Source of the DNA: Trichormus sp. M33_DOE_039
GTDB lineage: Bacteria; Cyanobacteriota; Cyanobacteriia; Cyanobacteriales; Nostocaceae
Length of the DNA: 64,000 nucleotides
Assembly: GCA_015296085.1 (NCBI GenBank)
Contig: DVDT01000060.1
Coordinates: forward strand, 62,001-126,000
Reading direction: 5' to 3'
A model generated the notes under the pieces. The model was not told the origin of the DNA. It ran no database searches and saw nothing but the letters and a program-made list of their open reading frames with translations. The translations under genes were made by a program, and so were the position numbers. Of this stretch, positions 30,311-40,676 are shown piece by piece. Position 1 is the first letter of the stretch, and each line of letters starts with the position of its first letter.

Positions 30311-30868
30311 TTAGTCCCTAGCTTCTAAACTTTCTTCATCTTTGTTTTCATCTAAAAGTGGCAAAGTTGGTATTTGAATTACAAATGGCAATTCTGCACC
30401 TATTAAACCTCTATGAATACGTTCCGAAGTTTCGCTAAAAAGTATAAATAATGGATATACACTATTAGCCCCCTCACTTAAAATATGACTATGGCGATGG
30501 GGCATTAACCATTCATAGTCTTGATCTAAGAACACCTGGGTTTGTCGCCAACGCCCTAATAAATCAGAAAAGTCTTCATGGGGACGATGAATAAACAGTA
30601 AAATTTCTGCACCAGTTTTAATTTTCCACTCTGGATCGCACATTAAAATTGCGACATCACAGGGTAGACAAATAGCCTTGGTAGTTGCAGATACAGCGTT
30701 TCGTAAACGAACAATTGGCAGAGGGATGGTGATTAAGCTTTCATCAGGACGGCGCAGACTGGGAAGCATTTCCAAGTATGGACGGTATTGCTTGAGTAAT
30801 GCGATCGCAGCTAGATGATTACTATACTCTGCCAAACTCGCTTCATAATTAGATTTTTGCACAGGCAT
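30311..30868 (-). CDS. Hypothetical protein, 185 aa
   Basis: The product (MPVQKSNYEASLAEYSNHLA ...) has no signal peptide or membrane helix and has a mixed alpha/beta pattern, with several conserved-looking patches (RRPDESLITIPLP, CDVAILMCDPEW, HRHSHILSEGANS). I do not recognise the family. The ATG at 30868 is preferred over an in-frame TTG at 30886. It is convergent with the poly-HAMP kinase and lies just downstream of the pil operon on the same strand, 230 bases after pilC, so a pilus link is possible but not shown. Confidence 0.6.
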   Translation of the reverse strand: MPVQKSNYEASLAEYSNHLAAIALLKQYRPYLEMLPSLRRPDESLITIPLPIVRLRNAVSATTKAICLPCDVAILMCDPEWKIKTGAEILLFIHRPHEDFSDLLGRWRQTQVFLDQDYEWLMPHRHSHILSEGANSVYPLFILFSETSERIHRGLIGAELPFVIQIPTLPLLDENKDEESLEARD

Positions 30869-31097
30869 AATTAATTCAAGATTCAAAATTAATAACCCAA
30901 CGGATAGATTCTAGATATTGAATAATTTTGTTCCATTTATTGACTCTTCAATTTTCCAATTCAAATCTAAAATTTTTAATTTAGATAAATTAAGTAATTA
31001 GTATTTTTGGAATATTGAATTTTGCGGGAAGTGCGGTCTTGGGCTTTGCCCAATAGGCGCAACTTTCCCAGACGAATTTTAATGAGAACGCAGTGAC

Positions 31098-32315
31098 CTA
31101 TCCCAATTTTTCAAATACCTTGAATAAAGGTAGATACATTGCCAACAAAATTGTACCCACCATACCCCCTAACACTAAAATCATAATTGGTTCTAAAACG
31201 CTAGTTAATGCTTTTACTGCTTGCTCAACTTCATCTTCATAGAAATCAGCAATTTTCATTAACATTCCATCCAATTCCCCAGTTTCTTCACCGATGCTAA
31301 TCATTTGAATTGCCATTGGTGGAAAAACAGCCTCTTTTTGGAGAGCAAGACTAATCATCCCCCCTTGTTGAATTTCTGCTCGTGCAGCATCGATAGCATT
31401 AGCAACTACCTGATTTCCTGATGTATCTCGCACAATTTCCAAAGAGGTCAGAATAGGTACACCAGAACGAGTTAAAGAACCAAAGGTACGACTAAAACGA
31501 GCAACTGAAGATTTTTGAATTAAATCACCAAACAAGGGCATCTTTAAAGAAAGGCGGTCAATAGTTTCCTTACCAACACGGGTTTTATAATACTGTGAAT
31601 AGGCAAATTTTAAGCCTACAACTCCTGCAATAATCACTAATGCCCAAAAACTTCTCAAAATTTGACTGCATGTCATTAAAAATGCAGTTAATGGAGGTAA
31701 TTCTGTTCCCAATTCCACAAAAATCTTTGCAAAAATAGGAATCAAAAATACAGTCATACCTACAAAAATACCAGTAGCCAAAATACCGACCACCACAGGA
31801 TAAGCTAAGGCTGACTTAATTTGGTTCTGTAACCTAGCCATATCTTCTAATAATTTTGCTAGGCGATTCAGCACTTCATCTAGAACCCCACCAACCTCTC
31901 CAGCTTGAATCATACTGACATATAAACCATCAAAACAATCAGGATGTCTACGCATAGCATCCGAGAGATTAACACCGCTTTGGACATCGTTGCTAACATC
32001 GGTTAGAGCTTGCTTAAGTTTACTATTAGTACACTGATCAGCTAATACGCCTAGACCTCTGACAATGGCTACACCTGCATTCACCAAAGTAGCAAGCTGT
32101 CGAGAAAAAACTGCTTTTTCCTTAACAGTCACCTTAACCATAGAAGTCTGGAATTTTTGCAGGTCAAAACCGACAGATTGAGACTGCTTCAATTCTTGAA
32201 CTACAAAACCTTTATCTCTCAAATTAGTGCGAGCGTCTGCCAAGGATTCGGCAATAACTTTTTCGCTTCTAGTTTTTCCTTGTGAATCCCTAACACGGGC
32301 AACAAATGTTGGCAT
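31098..32315 (-). CDS. pilC: Type IV pilus inner-membrane platform protein PilC
   Basis: The 405-residue protein is a GspF/PilC family member. It has the N-terminal FVARVRDSQGK pattern and two homologous T2SSF halves with membrane helices at about 170-190, 215-240 and 375-398. The family motifs are VSMIQAGEVGGVLDEVL and MISIGEETGELDGML. It anchors the PilB and PilT motors at the inner membrane. It is last in a pilB-pilT-pilC operon on the minus strand, the usual cyanobacterial order; the 87-bp gap before it contains an imperfect inverted repeat of tagtcaatagt. Confidence 0.93.
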   Translation of the reverse strand: MPTFVARVRDSQGKTRSEKVIAESLADARTNLRDKGFVVQELKQSQSVGFDLQKFQTSMVKVTVKEKAVFSRQLATLVNAGVAIVRGLGVLADQCTNSKLKQALTDVSNDVQSGVNLSDAMRRHPDCFDGLYVSMIQAGEVGGVLDEVLNRLAKLLEDMARLQNQIKSALAYPVVVGILATGIFVGMTVFLIPIFAKIFVELGTELPPLTAFLMTCSQILRSFWALVIIAGVVGLKFAYSQYYKTRVGKETIDRLSLKMPLFGDLIQKSSVARFSRTFGSLTRSGVPILTSLEIVRDTSGNQVVANAIDAARAEIQQGGMISLALQKEAVFPPMAIQMISIGEETGELDGMLMKIADFYEDEVEQAVKALTSVLEPIMILVLGGMVGTILLAMYLPLFKVFEKLG

Positions 32316-32346
32316 AGTTTAATTCAAAATTTAAAATTAATAATTT

Positions 32347-32400
32347 AGTCAATAGTCAATAGTTCATAGCTCTTAAGATTGACTATTAACTATTGACTAT
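32347..32400. repeat. Inverted repeat between pilT and pilC
   Basis: Copies of tagtcaatagt lie in one orientation near 32347-32365 and in the opposite orientation (actattgacta) near 32380-32400. They form an imperfect hairpin in the pilT-pilC spacer, which could tune expression between the two genes. Confidence 0.45.
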
Positions 32401-32402
32401 AA

Positions 32403-33530
32403 TTAATGAGCTTTTACAGCACCTGGTTTTGCTCCGGCGGCGGCTGCTGCTTGAGCAGATGGCCCAATAAGGCGTTGAATTTCATCTGGTTTAGAAGTCT
32501 TAGACATTGCGGCTTCAAAAGAGATAGTTCCTGCTTTGTAATAATCTGCTAAAACCTTCTCTAAAGTTTGCATTCCTAATTTACCGCCAGTCTGGATAGC
32601 TGAATAAATCTGTGAAGTTTTACCTTCTCTAATTAAGTTAGAAATAGCGGGAGTAATAATCATGATTTCCTGAGCCATCACCCGACCATATTCACCTGGT
32701 TTGGGATTCTTCTTCGGCACTAAGGTTTGACTAAATACTGCTACTAAAGAGTTAGATAATTGTACCCGCACTTGGGTTTGTTTTTCATGGGGGAAAACAT
32801 CGATAATCCGGTCAACAGTCTGAGAGGCAGAACTAGTGTGTAGTGTACCAAATACTAAGTGTCCTGTTTCTGCTGCCGAAATTGCCAAAGAGATAGTTTC
32901 TAAATCTCGCATTTCTCCCACCAGAATAATATCTGGATCTTCCCGTAGGGCTGCTTTTAAGGCATTAGCAAAACTCTTTGTATCTTCACCCAACTGTCGT
33001 TGGTGAACTAGACTTTTAATTGGTTCGTAAACGAATTCAATAGGGTCTTCTACTGTGAGAATATGTTCAGCTTTAGTGCGGTTAATTAAATCAATCATTG
33101 CCGCTAGAGTAGTTGTTTTACCAGAACCAGTAGGGCCTGTCACCAGAATTAATCCTCTGGGTTTATCGCACATTTCTCTAACAACATCTGGCAGACCTAA
33201 TTTTTCAAAATTAGGAATTTTGGAACTGAGGGCGCGTAAACAAGCAGCATAAGCACCACGTTCTTTATAAACGTTCACGCGAAAGCGGGCTAGACCCTTG
33301 ACACCATAAGAACAATCTAACTCCCAGGTTTGTTCTAAGGTTTTACGCTGGGTATTGTTAAGCATACTAAAAATCAGTCTTTGGCATTGCTCGGCGGTCA
33401 ATACATGTTCACCAATTGGTGTGAGCTTACCACTGATACGGAAATAAGGCGGCAAACCTGCGGATAAGTGCATATCCGAGCCACCCATTTCAATCATCTG
33501 CTCCATCAAGTCTTCAATCATCATTTCCAT
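32403..33530 (-). CDS. pilT: Type IV pilus retraction ATPase PilT
   Basis: The 375-residue hexameric ATPase has the PilT signature: GGSDMHLSAGLPPYFRI near the start, Walker A GPTGSGKTT (~residue 130-138), Asp box (VEDPIEF), Walker B (ILVGEMRD) and His box (HLVFGTLHT). It powers pilus retraction and twitching or phototaxis. I start it at the ATG at 33530 (MEMMIEDLMEQ). The frame stays open upstream to 33623, but those 31 codons (Pro/Tyr/Thr-rich) are encoded by a tandem octamer repeat and are not part of the family. Confidence 0.93.
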   Translation of the reverse strand: MEMMIEDLMEQMIEMGGSDMHLSAGLPPYFRISGKLTPIGEHVLTAEQCQRLIFSMLNNTQRKTLEQTWELDCSYGVKGLARFRVNVYKERGAYAACLRALSSKIPNFEKLGLPDVVREMCDKPRGLILVTGPTGSGKTTTLAAMIDLINRTKAEHILTVEDPIEFVYEPIKSLVHQRQLGEDTKSFANALKAALREDPDIILVGEMRDLETISLAISAAETGHLVFGTLHTSSASQTVDRIIDVFPHEKQTQVRVQLSNSLVAVFSQTLVPKKNPKPGEYGRVMAQEIMIITPAISNLIREGKTSQIYSAIQTGGKLGMQTLEKVLADYYKAGTISFEAAMSKTSKPDEIQRLIGPSAQAAAAAGAKPGAVKAH

Positions 33531-33556
33531 AGGATCGCTGCGCTCCAATTCAAAAA

Positions 33557-33592
33557 GGGTGTAGGGGTATAGGGGTGTAGGGGTGTAGGGGA
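33557..33592. repeat. Short tandem octamer repeat (STRR) before pilT
   Basis: There are four copies of the octamer gtgtaggg (one as gtataggg) at 33559-33590, ending 27 bases upstream of the pilT ATG. It falls in the short pilB-pilT spacer and happens to be open in the pilT frame. The reverse complement matches the repeat at 45582. Confidence 0.8.
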
Positions 33593-33638
33593 AATATTCT
33601 TTTCTGTTTCCTCTTTTGCCCATTCATTACCTTCATGA

Positions 33639-35651
33639 CTAATCCTCAAACCTGGGTGTCATGCAGTAGGGACAATCTAGCCATTCTGGTTGTAAGACAG
33701 CATTACAACATCGACAGGTAAGTCCGCTCTTACGTTTGGCTTTTAATTCAGCTTCTAAGCCTGTGTCTGTAAAAGTCACCCGTTCTACTTCTTCTAGGGT
33801 GGTAGCTCCTTGGCGCACTAAGTCTAAACTATAAGCCAGCAAGGTTTTCATTCCTTCTTCAACAGCTACTTCTTTAATACGTTCTGTGGGTGCTTCTTCA
33901 TTGATTAAAGTTTGCAGTTGTTCTGTAACCCGCATGACTTCATAAACACCACAGCGTCCTTTGTAGCCAACACCGTTACAGCTGGGACAAAGCTGATTTT
34001 TAGCTTTAGCTTCAGCGATCGCTTCTGATGGTACGATATTGGCTTTATAGAAAGTAACGTCTACTTCTTGGGAAGCAGACATCCCATAACGTGCCAATTC
34101 TTCCGGTGTGGGAGTATAGGGAATGCGACAATCAGAACAAACACGCCGCACTAGACGTTGTGCCAATACCCCAATTAAAGAACTAGACACCATGAACGGC
34201 TCAATGCCCATTTCTCCCAAACGAGCGATCGCACCAGGAGCATCATTTGTATGTAACGTAGTTAATACTAAGTGACCAGTCAAAGCAGCTTCAATGGCTG
34301 TTTTGGCTGTTTCTTTATCCCGCGTCTCACCCACTAGCAGCACATCCGGGTCTTGTCGCAAAAACGCCCGTAACGCCGTAGCAAAATCTAGTCCTTTTTC
34401 CCGAATTACTTGTACTTGGGTAATCCCCGGCAAGCTGTACTCAATCGGATCTTCCACCGTACTGATATTGATGCCAGGAGAGTTCTTTTCTGCTAATGCT
34501 GAATACAACGAAGTCGTTTTACCAGAACCTGTAGGACCTGTCACCAAAATCAACCCGAAAGGCTTGCTGACCATATCTTGGACAATCTGCAAGGTTTCTG
34601 GATCGGTAATTAACTTATTCAATCCTAGTTGGGTAGAAGAGTTGTCCAAAATCCGCAGACACACTTTTTCCCCATAGCGACTAGGCAAAGTATTCACCCG
34701 GAAGTCTACTTTCCTGCCCTCAAACATCCGCCGAATCCGTCCGTCTTGAGGCAAACGTCTCTCAGCAATATCCAAGTTAGAGATGATTTTAAATCGGGCT
34801 GTAACGGCAGGAATGATTTTTTTCGGTAACGGGTCAAAAGCTTCCCGTAAAACCCCATCCTTACGAAAGCGAATTCGCAGATTTTCTTCTTGCGGTTCGA
34901 TGTGGATATCAGAAACCCTATCATGCAAAGCTTTAGCGAGAATGCGGTTAACCAGATTGATCACTGGCGCATCCTCTGCGCCCTTCATCGCCGCCCCTAA
35001 ATCTGCCTCCATTTCTTCAGGAGCATCTTCAAGGTTAAGATTACTGAGATTTTCTAAATCCTGATTAATATCTGTAAATTTTTCTTGTTCTATGTGTTTT
35101 TGTCTGACAGCTAAGTCATCCAGATATTGATTGATTAGCTGTTGGTAATCTTCCTGAGTAATCACCATGCGCTTTAATGTTAAACCTTGTGGGCGCAAGA
35201 TGCGGTTAAGGTCATCGGACGCTTCTAAATTATCCGGATCGACCATCGCCACCAGAATGCAAGGTGGATTTTGTTGATCATTCTTTGATAGCGGTACTAA
35301 ACGATGACGACGGCAGATATCAACAGGGATGAGGGTTTCTATCAATTCCCCCACCATTGTATTACCGATGTTGTTGACTTCCGGATCAAGGAATTCAACA
35401 CCGTATAGTATTTTCAGTTCAAATAATTGCTGTTTCTTGTATTGTCTGAGGAACTCAGGTGATAGTTGTCGCCCGGTGATTGACTCTAGCACTTCTGTCA
35501 AGGGTCTACCAGACTTGCGACTTTCAATCAGTGCTTGCCTCATTTGGTCGTTATTAATATAACCAGATTGTACTAATTTGTTACCAAAAGGCGAAAACTC
35601 TGTTCTTGTAGTAAGAGCGGTACTGCGCCGTTGCGGAGACGATTGAGTCAT
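33639..35651 (-). CDS. pilB: Type IV pilus extension ATPase PilB
   Basis: The 670-residue GspE/PilB ATPase has an N-terminal MshEN-type domain (~20-150), Walker A GPTGSGKTT (~residue 375), Walker B (VLLVGETRD), His box (HLVLTTLHTNDAP) and the tetracysteine zinc motif (CSDC ... CPSCNGVGYKGRCG, ~535-580). An extra C-terminal zinc-ribbon-like tail (CRCC ... CPYC, residues ~648-663) is typical of cyanobacterial PilB1. In Synechocystis the PilB1 C-terminus is the docking site for Hfq. It is first in the pilB-pilT-pilC operon and drives pilus assembly. Confidence 0.94.
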   Translation of the reverse strand: MTQSSPQRRSTALTTRTEFSPFGNKLVQSGYINNDQMRQALIESRKSGRPLTEVLESITGRQLSPEFLRQYKKQQLFELKILYGVEFLDPEVNNIGNTMVGELIETLIPVDICRRHRLVPLSKNDQQNPPCILVAMVDPDNLEASDDLNRILRPQGLTLKRMVITQEDYQQLINQYLDDLAVRQKHIEQEKFTDINQDLENLSNLNLEDAPEEMEADLGAAMKGAEDAPVINLVNRILAKALHDRVSDIHIEPQEENLRIRFRKDGVLREAFDPLPKKIIPAVTARFKIISNLDIAERRLPQDGRIRRMFEGRKVDFRVNTLPSRYGEKVCLRILDNSSTQLGLNKLITDPETLQIVQDMVSKPFGLILVTGPTGSGKTTSLYSALAEKNSPGINISTVEDPIEYSLPGITQVQVIREKGLDFATALRAFLRQDPDVLLVGETRDKETAKTAIEAALTGHLVLTTLHTNDAPGAIARLGEMGIEPFMVSSSLIGVLAQRLVRRVCSDCRIPYTPTPEELARYGMSASQEVDVTFYKANIVPSEAIAEAKAKNQLCPSCNGVGYKGRCGVYEVMRVTEQLQTLINEEAPTERIKEVAVEEGMKTLLAYSLDLVRQGATTLEEVERVTFTDTGLEAELKAKRKSGLTCRCCNAVLQPEWLDCPYCMTPRFED

Positions 35652-36065
35652 AGGTGAGCAATGAGTAGGGAAAACCTCTGCTTAGAGTATTCCCAACCTG
35701 AGCCAAATAATTTTCATTAAGGCTAAGTAAATTCAGGTGAAAAGTTTAAACTTTGTGGGGAGTGGGCGTTGGGGAGGTAGTGGGTTGGGGAGACACTGCG
35801 TTGGGCAGCATTGCCGACTTGTAGCAAGTGTCGTCATGGGGAACTGAGTAAAGGGGTATGGAGAAGAAACTAATGACTAATTTCAATTCGGTTTCTCACA
35901 CCTAGAAGGTCTGTTCACCATTTGCCAAAATAAGATGACTGTGAAACCATTTCCAGAGAAATTGCGGACAAACATCAGCCTGAGTGTACAGCCATCAATC
36001 GCAATGGTTGTTACTTGTGGCGAAATACTGCCGTAAACAATACCTGGGATGAGTAGACTTAGATA
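35652..36065. other. Divergent promoter region between pilB and grpE
   Basis: This 414-bp gap separates two divergent starts. It contains a G-rich stretch (about 35757-35870, gtggggagtgggcgttgggg ...) of the kind seen in Nostoc repeats. I see no ORF, no CIRCE-like heat-shock operator and no clear terminator. Confidence 0.5.
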
Positions 36066-36812
36066 ATGATGGACGAAAATAAACAGGTAAACAATACAAG
36101 CCAGCCATTGGGTGAATCAACAGAGGTAAATCAAGCAATGATGAGCGACTCCCAAGCCCCAATCAATTCTCACGAATCTGGCAGCGAGGTTACTGAGCAA
36201 GTGGCAGCCCCAAATCATGTACCGGGAGACACTGTACTCACAGAAGAAAATAACGTCGCTGCACCAGAGACCACTCAAGCCGAAACAGCAGCTTTGGCAG
36301 AATTGACTCAACAAATTGAGTTGCTCAAAGCGCAACTCGAAGAACGCAGTACGCAGTATATGAGGATTGCGGCAGATTTTGAAAATTACCGCAAACGTAC
36401 TCAGAAAGAAAAAGAAGAGTTAGATGTGCAGGTAAAGCGCAACACAATTATGGAGTTGCTGCCTGTAGTCGATAATTTTGAGCGGGCAAGAGCGCACCTG
36501 AAGCCACAAACTGAAGGTGAGATGACAATTCATAAAAGTTATCAAGGAGTCTATAAACAACTCGTGGATTCCCTGAAGCGATTGGGTGTATCGCCAATGC
36601 GTCCCGAAGGACAAGAGTTCGATCCTAACCTTCATGAAGCAGTAATGCGCGAACCTACGGATGAACATCCTGAAGGAACAGTGTTAGAAGAGTTAGTGCG
36701 CGGATATTACTTGGGCGATCGCGTGTTACGCCATTCTATGGTGAAAGTGGCTGCTCCCAAGGAAGATGCACCACCTGCACCAGAAAGTCAGTCGAGTCCA
36801 GCCGACAGTTAA
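36066..36812 (+). CDS. grpE: Nucleotide exchange factor GrpE
   Basis: The 248-residue protein has a long acidic, disordered N-terminus (~1-75), then the GrpE coiled coil ([14 protein letters not shown] ... [21 protein letters not shown]) and the beta-domain signature [20 protein letters not shown] ... [19 protein letters not shown]. It releases ADP from DnaK. It is followed by dnaK and dnaJ on the same strand, an arrangement that makes a chaperone set. Two ATGs in tandem begin it. Confidence 0.95.
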   Translation: MMDENKQVNNTSQPLGESTEVNQAMMSDSQAPINSHESGSEVTEQVAAPNHVPGDTVLTEENNVAAPETTQAETAALAELTQQIELLKAQLEERSTQYMRIAADFENYRKRTQKEKEELDVQVKRNTIMELLPVVDNFERARAHLKPQTEGEMTIHKSYQGVYKQLVDSLKRLGVSPMRPEGQEFDPNLHEAVMREPTDEHPEGTVLEELVRGYYLGDRVLRHSMVKVAAPKEDAPPAPESQSSPADS

Positions 36813-36942
36813 GCTGTCCACATCTCGCCTCACTGACCGATAGTGCCTAGGTTATAGTAGAGGCGAAAAAATGTGAAAAGTAAAAGGTAAAAGGTGAGCC
36901 ACTGCGTTAGTGTTAGCGCAGCGTTAGCGACGCAGGAGCGTC

Positions 36943-36982
36943 GGCAGTCCGCTCTTGGGGGTTTCCCCCAGGAGGAACTGCC
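36943..36982. repeat. Strong hairpin in the grpE-dnaK spacer
   Basis: The arms ggcagt (36943-36948) and actgcc (36977-36982) enclose an inner hairpin tggggg/ccccca (36956-36970). The structure sits in a 339-bp spacer with further G/C-rich repeat DNA (gcgttagcgcagcgttagcg near 36904-36930). No T-run follows. It may be a mobile hairpin repeat or an attenuator between grpE and dnaK. Confidence 0.6.
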
Positions 36983-37151
36983 GAAAGGGTTTCCCGGCTG
37001 AAAGCAAGTGGCGAACCCAAAGGGCAAAAGTTGAAAATTGAAATAAAAATCTTTTTCATTTTTCCCTTTGACTTTTGACTTTTTTCTACTTTCTGCCTCA
37101 AGGTTGTCCGCGTCACATTACGGCAACAGCAGTCAGTAAAAATACTTTAAT

Positions 37152-39113
37152 ATGGGAAAAGTTATTGGAATCGACTTAGGCACTACAAATAGTTGTGTTG
37201 CAGTCTTGGAAGGTGGACAACCAATCGTAATCGCCAATTCCGAGGGCGGAAGAACGACACCGAGTATTGTGGGATTTGGCAAAAGTGGCGATCGCTTGGT
37301 CGGTCAATTAGCAAAACGCCAAGCTGTCACGAATGCGGAAAACACGGTTTTTAGTATTAAAAGGTTCATCGGTCGCCGTTGGGAAGATACGGAAACAGAG
37401 CGCGATCGCGTACCTTACAACTGTGTCAAAGGTCGAGACGAAACTGTGGATGTGCAGATTCGGGGACGTAACTATACACCCCAAGAAATATCTGCCATGA
37501 TCCTACAAAAACTCAAACAGGATGCAGAAAATTTCTTGGGTGAAACTGTCACACAAGCAGTAATTACCGTACCAGCATATTTTACTGATGCCCAAAGACA
37601 AGCCACTAAAGATGCTGGTACAATTGCTGGTTTAGAAGTATTACGAATTATCAATGAACCTACAGCTGCGGCTTTAGCATTCGGACTAGATAAGCAAGAC
37701 CAAGAGCAGCTAATCTTGGTGTTTGACTTAGGAGGCGGGACATTTGATGTCTCCATCCTGCAACTAGGAGATGGGGTTTTTGAAGTCAAAGCCACCAGTG
37801 GCAATAATCAATTAGGCGGAGATGACTTTGACGGCTGTATTGTCAGTTGGATGATTGAACGCTTTCAGCAACAAGAAAACATCGACCTAGCCCAAGATAA
37901 AATGGCACTGCAACGGCTGCGAGAAGCTGCTGAAAAAGCCAAAATTGAACTCTCTAGTATGGTCAGCACCTCCATTAACTTGCCTTTTATTACGGCTAAT
38001 GAAACAGGGCCAAAACATCTAGAGACGGAACTGAGCCGCTCTAAATTTGAAGAATTGGTGGGGCATTTAATTGAAGCTACCATCCAACCGATGATTCAAG
38101 CCCTCAAAGATGCAGATCTCAAAGCACAGGATATCAACAAAATTATCTTGGTGGGCGGTTCTACCAGAATTCCTGCCGTCCAAAACGCACTGATCAAGTT
38201 TTTCAATGGCAAAACTCCAGATCGTTCGATTAACCCTGATGAAGCCGTAGCTTTAGGTGCAGCCATTCAAGCAGGTGTGCTAGGTGGCGAAGTTGATAAT
38301 CTTTTGCTCTTAGATGTCACGCCACTATCTTTAGGAATTGAAACTTTGGGAGAAGTGTTCACCAAAATCATCGAACGTAACACCACAATTCCCACAAGTA
38401 AGTCACAAATCTTTTCCACAGCCGTTGATGGTCAAACTTCTGTAGAAATTCACGTCCTCCAAGGTGAACGGGCAATGGCACGAGACAATAAAAGTCTCGG
38501 CAAATTCCTGTTGGCAGGAATTCCTCCCGCCCCCCGTGGTGTACCACAAATTGAGGTATCGTTTGAAATCGATGTGAATGGTATCCTCAAGGTAGCCGCC
38601 CAAGATAAGGGTACAGGCAGAGAACAGAGTATTCGCATCACCAATACAGGTGGACTGAGTTCCAACGAAGTAGAACGGATGCGTCAAGAAGCCGAAGTAT
38701 TTGCTGAAGAGGATAGAAGACGCAAAGAACTGGTTGAACTCAAAAACCAAGCAGATAATCTTCTATCAAGTTATGAATCTACCATCAAAGATAATGGCCA
38801 ACTAATTGGCGAACAGATGAAAGTCTTAGCCAGTGAAAAAGTCGTCCTCCTTCAGAGTATTATGACTAATCCCGCCATTTCTCTCAAAGAATTTCAGCAA
38901 TGTCTAGAGGATTTCCAACAAACTCTGTTTGCAATTGGTGCGGATGTCTACCAAAGAGCCAGCGGCCAAAGTGATGAGCAAGTAGAAGCGATCGCCGACG
39001 GTTCATTACCCCCAGAAATGGAACAGCCCATGAATGGAACTCTCATCCCCCAATTTAATTTTGATTTTGATGATGAAAGCACAGCACAAGCTGACTATGA
39101 AGCTATAGATTAG
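37152..39113 (+). CDS. dnaK: Chaperone DnaK (Hsp70)
   Basis: The 653-residue Hsp70 opens with [13 protein letters not shown] and has the ATPase motifs [40 protein letters not shown] and [10 protein letters not shown]. The substrate domain follows ([16 protein letters not shown], linker in DVTPLSLG) and the tail ends [13 protein letters not shown], not EEVD-like. Cyanobacteria carry several DnaK paralogues; pairing with grpE upstream and dnaJ downstream suggests the grpE-linked one, but I cannot assign a number. The grpE spacer is 339 bp, so it may have its own promoter. Confidence 0.95.
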   Translation: MGKVIGIDLGTTNSCVAVLEGGQPIVIANSEGGRTTPSIVGFGKSGDRLVGQLAKRQAVTNAENTVFSIKRFIGRRWEDTETERDRVPYNCVKGRDETVDVQIRGRNYTPQEISAMILQKLKQDAENFLGETVTQAVITVPAYFTDAQRQATKDAGTIAGLEVLRIINEPTAAALAFGLDKQDQEQLILVFDLGGGTFDVSILQLGDGVFEVKATSGNNQLGGDDFDGCIVSWMIERFQQQENIDLAQDKMALQRLREAAEKAKIELSSMVSTSINLPFITANETGPKHLETELSRSKFEELVGHLIEATIQPMIQALKDADLKAQDINKIILVGGSTRIPAVQNALIKFFNGKTPDRSINPDEAVALGAAIQAGVLGGEVDNLLLLDVTPLSLGIETLGEVFTKIIERNTTIPTSKSQIFSTAVDGQTSVEIHVLQGERAMARDNKSLGKFLLAGIPPAPRGVPQIEVSFEIDVNGILKVAAQDKGTGREQSIRITNTGGLSSNEVERMRQEAEVFAEEDRRRKELVELKNQADNLLSSYESTIKDNGQLIGEQMKVLASEKVVLLQSIMTNPAISLKEFQQCLEDFQQTLFAIGADVYQRASGQSDEQVEAIADGSLPPEMEQPMNGTLIPQFNFDFDDESTAQADYEAID

Positions 39114-39551
39114 GGATCGGGGGCTAGGGATCGGGTATTGGTGATAAAAGAATTCTTCTTTGCCCCTCTGCTTCTTCCCAATCCCCAGTCACCAATCCCC
39201 AGTCCTAATACCTAGCAAGGGGGGTTTTCCACACCTGATGGTGCGGCTAGCCCCTCTAGTTTATGAGCAGGCTTTTTTCATGGTACGTAGCACAATTGTA
39301 AAAGAGACAGCCGATTCGTCAGTGACAAATCTCAGCTGTTTTTCTTATACTTGCAAATCCAGTAGCTTTTTCGTTTCCTAACGACGAAAGTTCCTCAGCT
39401 TTGCAACTTGCTGGTGATTTTTGTAAAAGGTAAAAGGTAAAATCAATTATTAAAATAAGTTAACGTCTACCTTCTGCCTAGCTGATAGCCAGCCGCCCTC
39501 GTGGTGTCTGCTGCCTTATTATCTATTCGTCCTCACTTTTACCTTTGCTAT
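39114..39551. other. dnaK-dnaJ intergenic region
   Basis: These 438 bp contain Nostoc-type repeats (gggatcggg... and ccaatccccagtc, 39115-39205), a C/G-rich segment near 39215-39262 that can form a hairpin, and a tandem gtaaaag run at about 39424-39442. A 73-codon plus-strand frame at 39160 is not protein-like. The gap suggests dnaJ has its own promoter. Confidence 0.5.
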
Positions 39552-40676
39552 ATGGCCCGCGACTACTATGAAATTCTTGGCGTTTCTCGTGACGCTGACA
39601 AAGAAGAACTCAAACAAGCTTACCGTCGTCTAGCCCGGAAGTATCACCCAGACGTGAACAAAGAACCGGGAGCGGAGGAGCGATTTAAGGAAATTAACCG
39701 TGCTTACGAAGTCCTATCCGAGCCAGAAACCCGCGCACGTTACGATCGCTTTGGGCCAGAAGGTGTGTCCGGTGCTGGTGTTGGCTTCCAAGATATGGGC
39801 GATATGGGTGGCTTTGCCGATATCTTTGAAAGTATTTTTAGTGGCTTTGCCGGTGGTATGGGTGGCCCAACACAAAGACGGCGGAGCGGGCCGGCACGGG
39901 GCGATGATTTACGGCTAGACTTAAAGTTAGATTTTCGGGAAGCAGTTTTTGGTGGTGAAAAGGAAATTCGCATTTCCCATCTAGAAACTTGTGAAACCTG
40001 TAGCGGTACTGGAGCTAAAGCAGGTACTCGTCCCCGCACTTGTTCGACTTGTAGCGGTTCTGGTCAAGTCCGGCGTGTGACTAGAACACCATTCGGTAGT
40101 TTCACTCAAGTATCAACTTGTCCCACCTGTAATGGTACAGGCATGGTAATTGAAGACAAATGTGATACTTGTGATGGGAAGGGAACAAATCAAATTACCA
40201 AGAAACTGAAAATTACTATTCCCGCAGGTGTGGATAACGGTACACGGTTACGTATTTCCCAAGAAGGTGATGCCGGTCAACGCGGTGGCCCACCAGGGGA
40301 TTTATACGTGTATTTGTTTGTGAATGAGGATGAAGAATTCCAGCGTGATGGCATTAACATTCTCTCGGAGATTAAAGTTAGCTACTTGCAAGCGATTTTA
40401 GGCTGTCGTTTTGAAGTCAACACGGTAGATGGGCCAGTCGAATTAATTATTCCTGCTGGTACTCAACCAAATACGGTGATGAAGTTAGAAAATCGCGGTG
40501 TACCCCGCTTAGGTAATCCCGTAAGTCGAGGAGATCATCTGTTAACGGTGTTAATTGATATTCCAACGAAGATAGCTCCAGAGGAGAGAGAATTGTTAGA
40601 GAAGCTGGCTAAAATTAAGGGAGACCGTACCGGTAAAGGTGGTTTAGAAGGATTCTTGGGAAATTTATTTAAGTAA
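39552..40676 (+). CDS. dnaJ: Chaperone DnaJ (Hsp40, type I)
   Basis: The 374-residue product has the J domain ([20 protein letters not shown] ..., HPD motif at ~33-35), a Gly-rich region ([20 protein letters not shown]) and four CxxCxGxG zinc repeats ([32 protein letters not shown]). C-terminal substrate domains follow. It stimulates DnaK ATPase and delivers substrates. I use the ATG at 39552 (MARDYYE); a longer frame from 39501 adds 17 residues with no homology. Its stop codon TAA overlaps the ATG of the next gene by one base (TAATG). Confidence 0.95.
   Translation: MARDYYEILGVSRDADKEELKQAYRRLARKYHPDVNKEPGAEERFKEINRAYEVLSEPETRARYDRFGPEGVSGAGVGFQDMGDMGGFADIFESIFSGFAGGMGGPTQRRRSGPARGDDLRLDLKLDFREAVFGGEKEIRISHLETCETCSGTGAKAGTRPRTCSTCSGSGQVRRVTRTPFGSFTQVSTCPTCNGTGMVIEDKCDTCDGKGTNQITKKLKITIPAGVDNGTRLRISQEGDAGQRGGPPGDLYVYLFVNEDEEFQRDGINILSEIKVSYLQAILGCRFEVNTVDGPVELIIPAGTQPNTVMKLENRGVPRLGNPVSRGDHLLTVLIDIPTKIAPEERELLEKLAKIKGDRTGKGGLEGFLGNLFK

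Noticed and set aside
33531-33623. 31-codon N-terminal extension of PilT
   Set aside because: Its Pro/Tyr/Thr-rich peptide is the translation of the octamer repeat and has no counterpart in PilT. The ATG at 33530 gives the family's normal start.
35652-36065. CIRCE-type heat-shock operator before grpE
   Set aside because: I looked for the TTAGCACTC-N9-GAGTGCTAA palindrome on both strands and did not see it.
39160-39381. 73-codon plus-strand frame in the dnaK-dnaJ spacer
   Set aside because: Its sequence is repeat-derived, Cys/Ser-rich and not protein-like.
39501-39551. 17-codon N-terminal extension of DnaJ
   Set aside because: The J domain begins with [10 protein letters not shown] at 39552, as in other DnaJ proteins; upstream codons have no homology.
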